Shown one piece after another: positions 6,834 through 8,639 of a DNA stretch of 8,639 bases. This stretch comes from an uncultured Spirochaetota bacterium (GTDB lineage: Bacteria > Spirochaetota > UBA4802 > UBA5368). The position numbers were made by a program, and so were the translations under genes. The stretch is from the NCBI GenBank assembly GCA_937864375.1, contig CALMJO010000570.1:1-8639 (forward strand), in the 5' to 3' direction. The notes beneath the pieces were generated by a model. The model was given only the letters and a program-made list of their open reading frames with translations. It did not search any database and had not been told where the DNA came from. Positions within the stretch are counted from its first letter, which is position 1, and each line of letters begins with the position of its first letter.

Positions 6834-7672
6834 GCAGACTGGAAAAGCAACCGGACGTGCTCATGCTGGTCGACGCGGCCATTCGGGAGGACCTTGGAAC
6901 GGGCGACGTGACCTCACAGGCCATCTTCACGGGACGCGAGCGCGGGCGTGCGCGCATAGTCTCGAAAGACGAGGGCGTGCTCTGCGGTGCATGGATCGTG
7001 CGCGCGGTGTACGGCCGCATCGATCCAACGGTGAAAGTGGCGACCCATGCCAGGGAGGGAGCGCGCATCTCGCGCGGTGACGCGGTTCTCTCGATCAGGG
7101 GACCCGTCCGTTCAATCCTGGGGGGAGAGCGCATCGCCCTCAACTTTCTCCAGCGCATGTCAGGTATCGCGACCAGGACCGCAGCGTTTTGCGCACGGCT
7201 CGATGGATCATCCCTCCAGGTGCTCGATACGCGCAAGACCCTCCCCGGGTTCCGACTGCTCGACAAGTACGCGGTGAAGACGGGCGGCGGCACGAATCAC
7301 CGGATGGGGCTTTACGACATGGTGATGATAAAGGACAACCATATCCGCGCCGCGGGCGGCATCGCCGAGGCCGTCAAAAAAGTCCGCCTGGCATACGGAA
7401 AAACCTACAAGGTCGAGGTCGAAACCACCACGCTGCAAGAGGTCGCGGAGGCGCTCCGGTCGGGCGCCGGCATAATCATGCTGGACAACATGGATGTTCC
7501 CTCTATGAAAAAGGCGGTTGCACTGATCGCGGGAAGGGCGAAGGTCGAGATCTCCGGCAACGTGGACGAAGCGCGCATCGCCGCGCTAAAGGGCATAGGG
7601 GCCGACTATGTGTCGATGGGCGCCCTCACCCACTCCGTGAAAGCCTTCGATTTCTCGATGAAGTTCGACTGA
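6830..7672 (+). CDS. nadC: Nicotinate-nucleotide pyrophosphorylase, carboxylating (NadC)
   Basis: NadC (quinolinate phosphoribosyltransferase) converts quinolinate and PRPP to nicotinate mononucleotide, CO2 and pyrophosphate, the step that links de novo quinolinate to NAD. The 280 residues are the normal length. Conserved segments are EDLGTGDVTS (20-29), ERIALNFLQRMSGIAT (100-115, Arg101), DTRKT (133-137, Arg135/Lys136), GGGTNHR (152-158, His157/Arg158), IKDNH (167-171, Lys168), the KVEVE strand (194-198), MLDNM (217-221, Asp219), EISGNV (240-245) and SMGALTHS (262-269). The substrate-binding basic residues all appear intact. The ATG overlaps the uvrB stop by 4 bp (ATGA), with GAGAAGG at 6816-6822 as ribosome-binding site, so the two genes are probably translationally coupled. 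nadA and nadB are not in the window. Its stop is directly adjacent to the stop of the convergent dehydrogenase gene. Confidence 0.97.
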   Translation: MSRLEKQPDVLMLVDAAIREDLGTGDVTSQAIFTGRERGRARIVSKDEGVLCGAWIVRAVYGRIDPTVKVATHAREGARISRGDAVLSIRGPVRSILGGERIALNFLQRMSGIATRTAAFCARLDGSSLQVLDTRKTLPGFRLLDKYAVKTGGGTNHRMGLYDMVMIKDNHIRAAGGIAEAVKKVRLAYGKTYKVEVETTTLQEVAEALRSGAGIIMLDNMDVPSMKKAVALIAGRAKVEISGNVDEARIAALKGIGADYVSMGALTHSVKAFDFSMKFD

Positions 7673-8515
7673 TCAGTACGTGTAGAATCCCCTGCCTGAC
7701 TTTCTGCCCAGGTAGCCTGCGGCAACGTAGTTTTTCAGGAGCGGACACGGCCTGTACTTGGGATCGCCAAACCCCCGGTAGAGCTCTTCCATCACCGCGA
7801 GCACGATATCCAGCCCGATGAGGTCTGCAAGGCCGAGCGCTCCCATGGGATGGTTCATGCCGAGCTTCATCACCTTGTCGATCGCCTCGACGGTCCCGGC
7901 GTCCTCGTAGAGCGCGAATATGGCCTCGTTGATCATGGGCACGAGAATGCGGTTGAGCAGGAAGCCGGGATAGTCGCGCGACTCCACATATTCCTTGCCG
8001 AGCTTTTTCACGACCTGCTTGGCCGTGGCAAAGGTCTCGCGCGTGGTGGCGAGCCCGCACACGATCTCGACAAGGCGCATGACCCGCACCGGGTTCATGA
8101 AATGGACACCGATCACCGATTCGGGCCGTTTGGTCGCGGCGGCTATCGCGGTGATGGAGATCGAGGAGGTATTTGAAGCGAGGATAACCTCGGGCCTGCA
8201 AATCCGGTCCAGGGACGTAAACACCTGCCGCTTGATCTCCAGGTCCTCGGTCACGCATTCAATGATGAAATCGGCTTCTCCCAGGCCATCGATAGAGGGA
8301 GCGACCGTGATGAGCTCCATCGATTCCCTCGCCTTGTCGGGGCTCAGCTTGCCCTCGCGTTCATGGCGCGTCATGCGGTCGTGGATTTTCTCGATGGCGT
8401 GAGTGCGCTGCGCGTCGATCGAATCATAGAGGATCACACTGCAGCCCAGCTCGCTTATGTACTGTGCGAGCTCCTGTCCCATGATACCGGCGCCCACGAT
8501 TCCGAAACGTTCCAT
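7673..8515 (-). CDS. 3-hydroxybutyryl-CoA (3-hydroxyacyl-CoA) dehydrogenase
   Basis: This enzyme oxidises or forms 3-hydroxyacyl-CoA with NAD(H) in fatty acid beta-oxidation or butanoate metabolism. It is a 280-residue single-function dehydrogenase of the Hbd/PaaH/FadB2 type. The N-terminal Rossmann domain shows GAGIMG (8-13), with Asp31 at the end of the second strand, which favours NAD over NADP. The catalytic set Ser117 (SNTSS), His138 (HFMNP), Glu150 and Asn188 (FLLNR) lines up with the known family residues. The C-terminal domain ends with the usual GRKSGRGFYTY. I chose the ATG at 8515, since MERFGIVGAG is the standard N-terminus. The frame stays open to an ATG at 8593, but that extension would overlap the upstream gene and has no family match. 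GGGG lies 7 bases before the ATG. It probably shares a transcript with the partial gene upstream. Confidence 0.95.
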   Translation of the reverse strand: MERFGIVGAGIMGQELAQYISELGCSVILYDSIDAQRTHAIEKIHDRMTRHEREGKLSPDKARESMELITVAPSIDGLGEADFIIECVTEDLEIKRQVFTSLDRICRPEVILASNTSSISITAIAAATKRPESVIGVHFMNPVRVMRLVEIVCGLATTRETFATAKQVVKKLGKEYVESRDYPGFLLNRILVPMINEAIFALYEDAGTVEAIDKVMKLGMNHPMGALGLADLIGLDIVLAVMEELYRGFGDPKYRPCPLLKNYVAAGYLGRKSGRGFYTY

Positions 8516-8539
8516 TGGTGTACCCCGTAATAAATTGTT

Positions 8540-8570
8540 CCGCGGACGCACGGTCCGTGGAGAGTTTTTT
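8540..8570 (+). other. Intergenic hairpin, possible plus-strand terminator
   Basis: CCGCGGAC (8540-8547) pairs with GTCCGTGG (8553-8560) around a 5-base loop, with one G-U pair when read as plus-strand RNA. AGAG and then TTTTTT (8565-8570) follow. The 4-base gap before the T-run makes a weak terminator. On the minus strand the G-U pair becomes an A-C mismatch and no T-run follows immediately. It lies in the gap between the partial gene and the dehydrogenase gene. Confidence 0.35.
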
Positions 8571-8579
8571 CGAGCAGTG

Positions 8580-8639
8580 TCAGGACCCGTCAATCCTGTT
8601 GCGCCGTTTGCCCGCGAGAAACGCGCGTATGTTCTCCGC
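8580..8639 (-). CDS. C-terminal end of a gene, possibly enoyl-CoA hydratase (partial)
   Basis: The minus strand is open from the window edge to TGA at 8580-8582, giving 19 residues beginning AENIRAFLAGKR and ending DGS. An 'E-x-[IV]-x-A-F-L-x-x-[KR]-R' ending is typical of enoyl-CoA hydratase/isomerase (crotonase) family proteins. That would fit the adjacent 3-hydroxyacyl-CoA dehydrogenase, since the two catalyse consecutive steps. The fragment is too short for proof. It is separated from the downstream gene by 64 bp containing a hairpin. Confidence 0.5.
   Translation of the reverse strand, partial: AENIRAFLAGKRRNRIDGS

Noticed and set aside
8516..8593. N-terminal extension of the dehydrogenase to an ATG at 8593
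   Set aside because: It adds 26 residues unlike the family and overlaps the end of the upstream gene. MERFGIVGAG at 8515 is the standard N-terminus.
1..8639. Novel defence island, CRISPR array or mobile element
   Set aside because: There are no direct-repeat arrays, transposase or integrase motifs, or terminal inverted repeats. All recognised genes are housekeeping or metabolic with uniform composition.

Overview
The window is about 8.6 kb of dense, high-GC bacterial chromosome carrying core metabolism and DNA repair. No mobile element, CRISPR array, tRNA or rRNA is visible. The taxon is not settled. A free-living Gram-negative bacterium is the best fit, given a CsgG/LpoB-like exported protein, metX-metW and a SAM-I riboswitch. 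The combination suits a spirochaete (Leptospirales-like) or a deltaproteobacterial-type genome, but this is inference only.

Layout: (1) 12-1796 (+) encodes a 594-residue protein that I do not recognise. (2) It converges, with only 5 bp between, on a minus-strand gene (1802-2665) for an exported CsgG/LpoB-like protein with a repetitive basic tail. (3) The intergenic region 2666-3039 is a divergent control region. It holds a minus-strand promoter for the CsgG-like gene, a plus-strand promoter, a SAM-I riboswitch and an intrinsic terminator just before metX. (4) A tightly overlapping plus-strand run follows: metX (homoserine O-acyltransferase), metW, uvrB (excision repair) and nadC (NAD biosynthesis). 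The overlaps are 17, 8 and 4 bp. (5) nadC abuts, stop codon to stop codon, a minus-strand 3-hydroxyacyl-CoA dehydrogenase gene. Upstream of that gene is the last 19 codons of another minus-strand gene, possibly an enoyl-CoA hydratase. These two would form a beta-oxidation or butanoate pair.

How it works together: when SAM is abundant the riboswitch should form P1 and release the terminator, shutting off metX-metW. An alternative pairing that would act as antiterminator can be traced base by base. Because uvrB and nadC overlap the met genes with no gap, they are probably at least partly co-transcribed. That would put a DNA-repair helicase and an NAD-synthesis enzyme under methionine/SAM control unless internal promoters exist. 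This is the most interesting feature of the window. I see no convincing new defence or mobile system. The main unknowns are the 594-residue protein and the C-terminal repeats of the CsgG-like protein.
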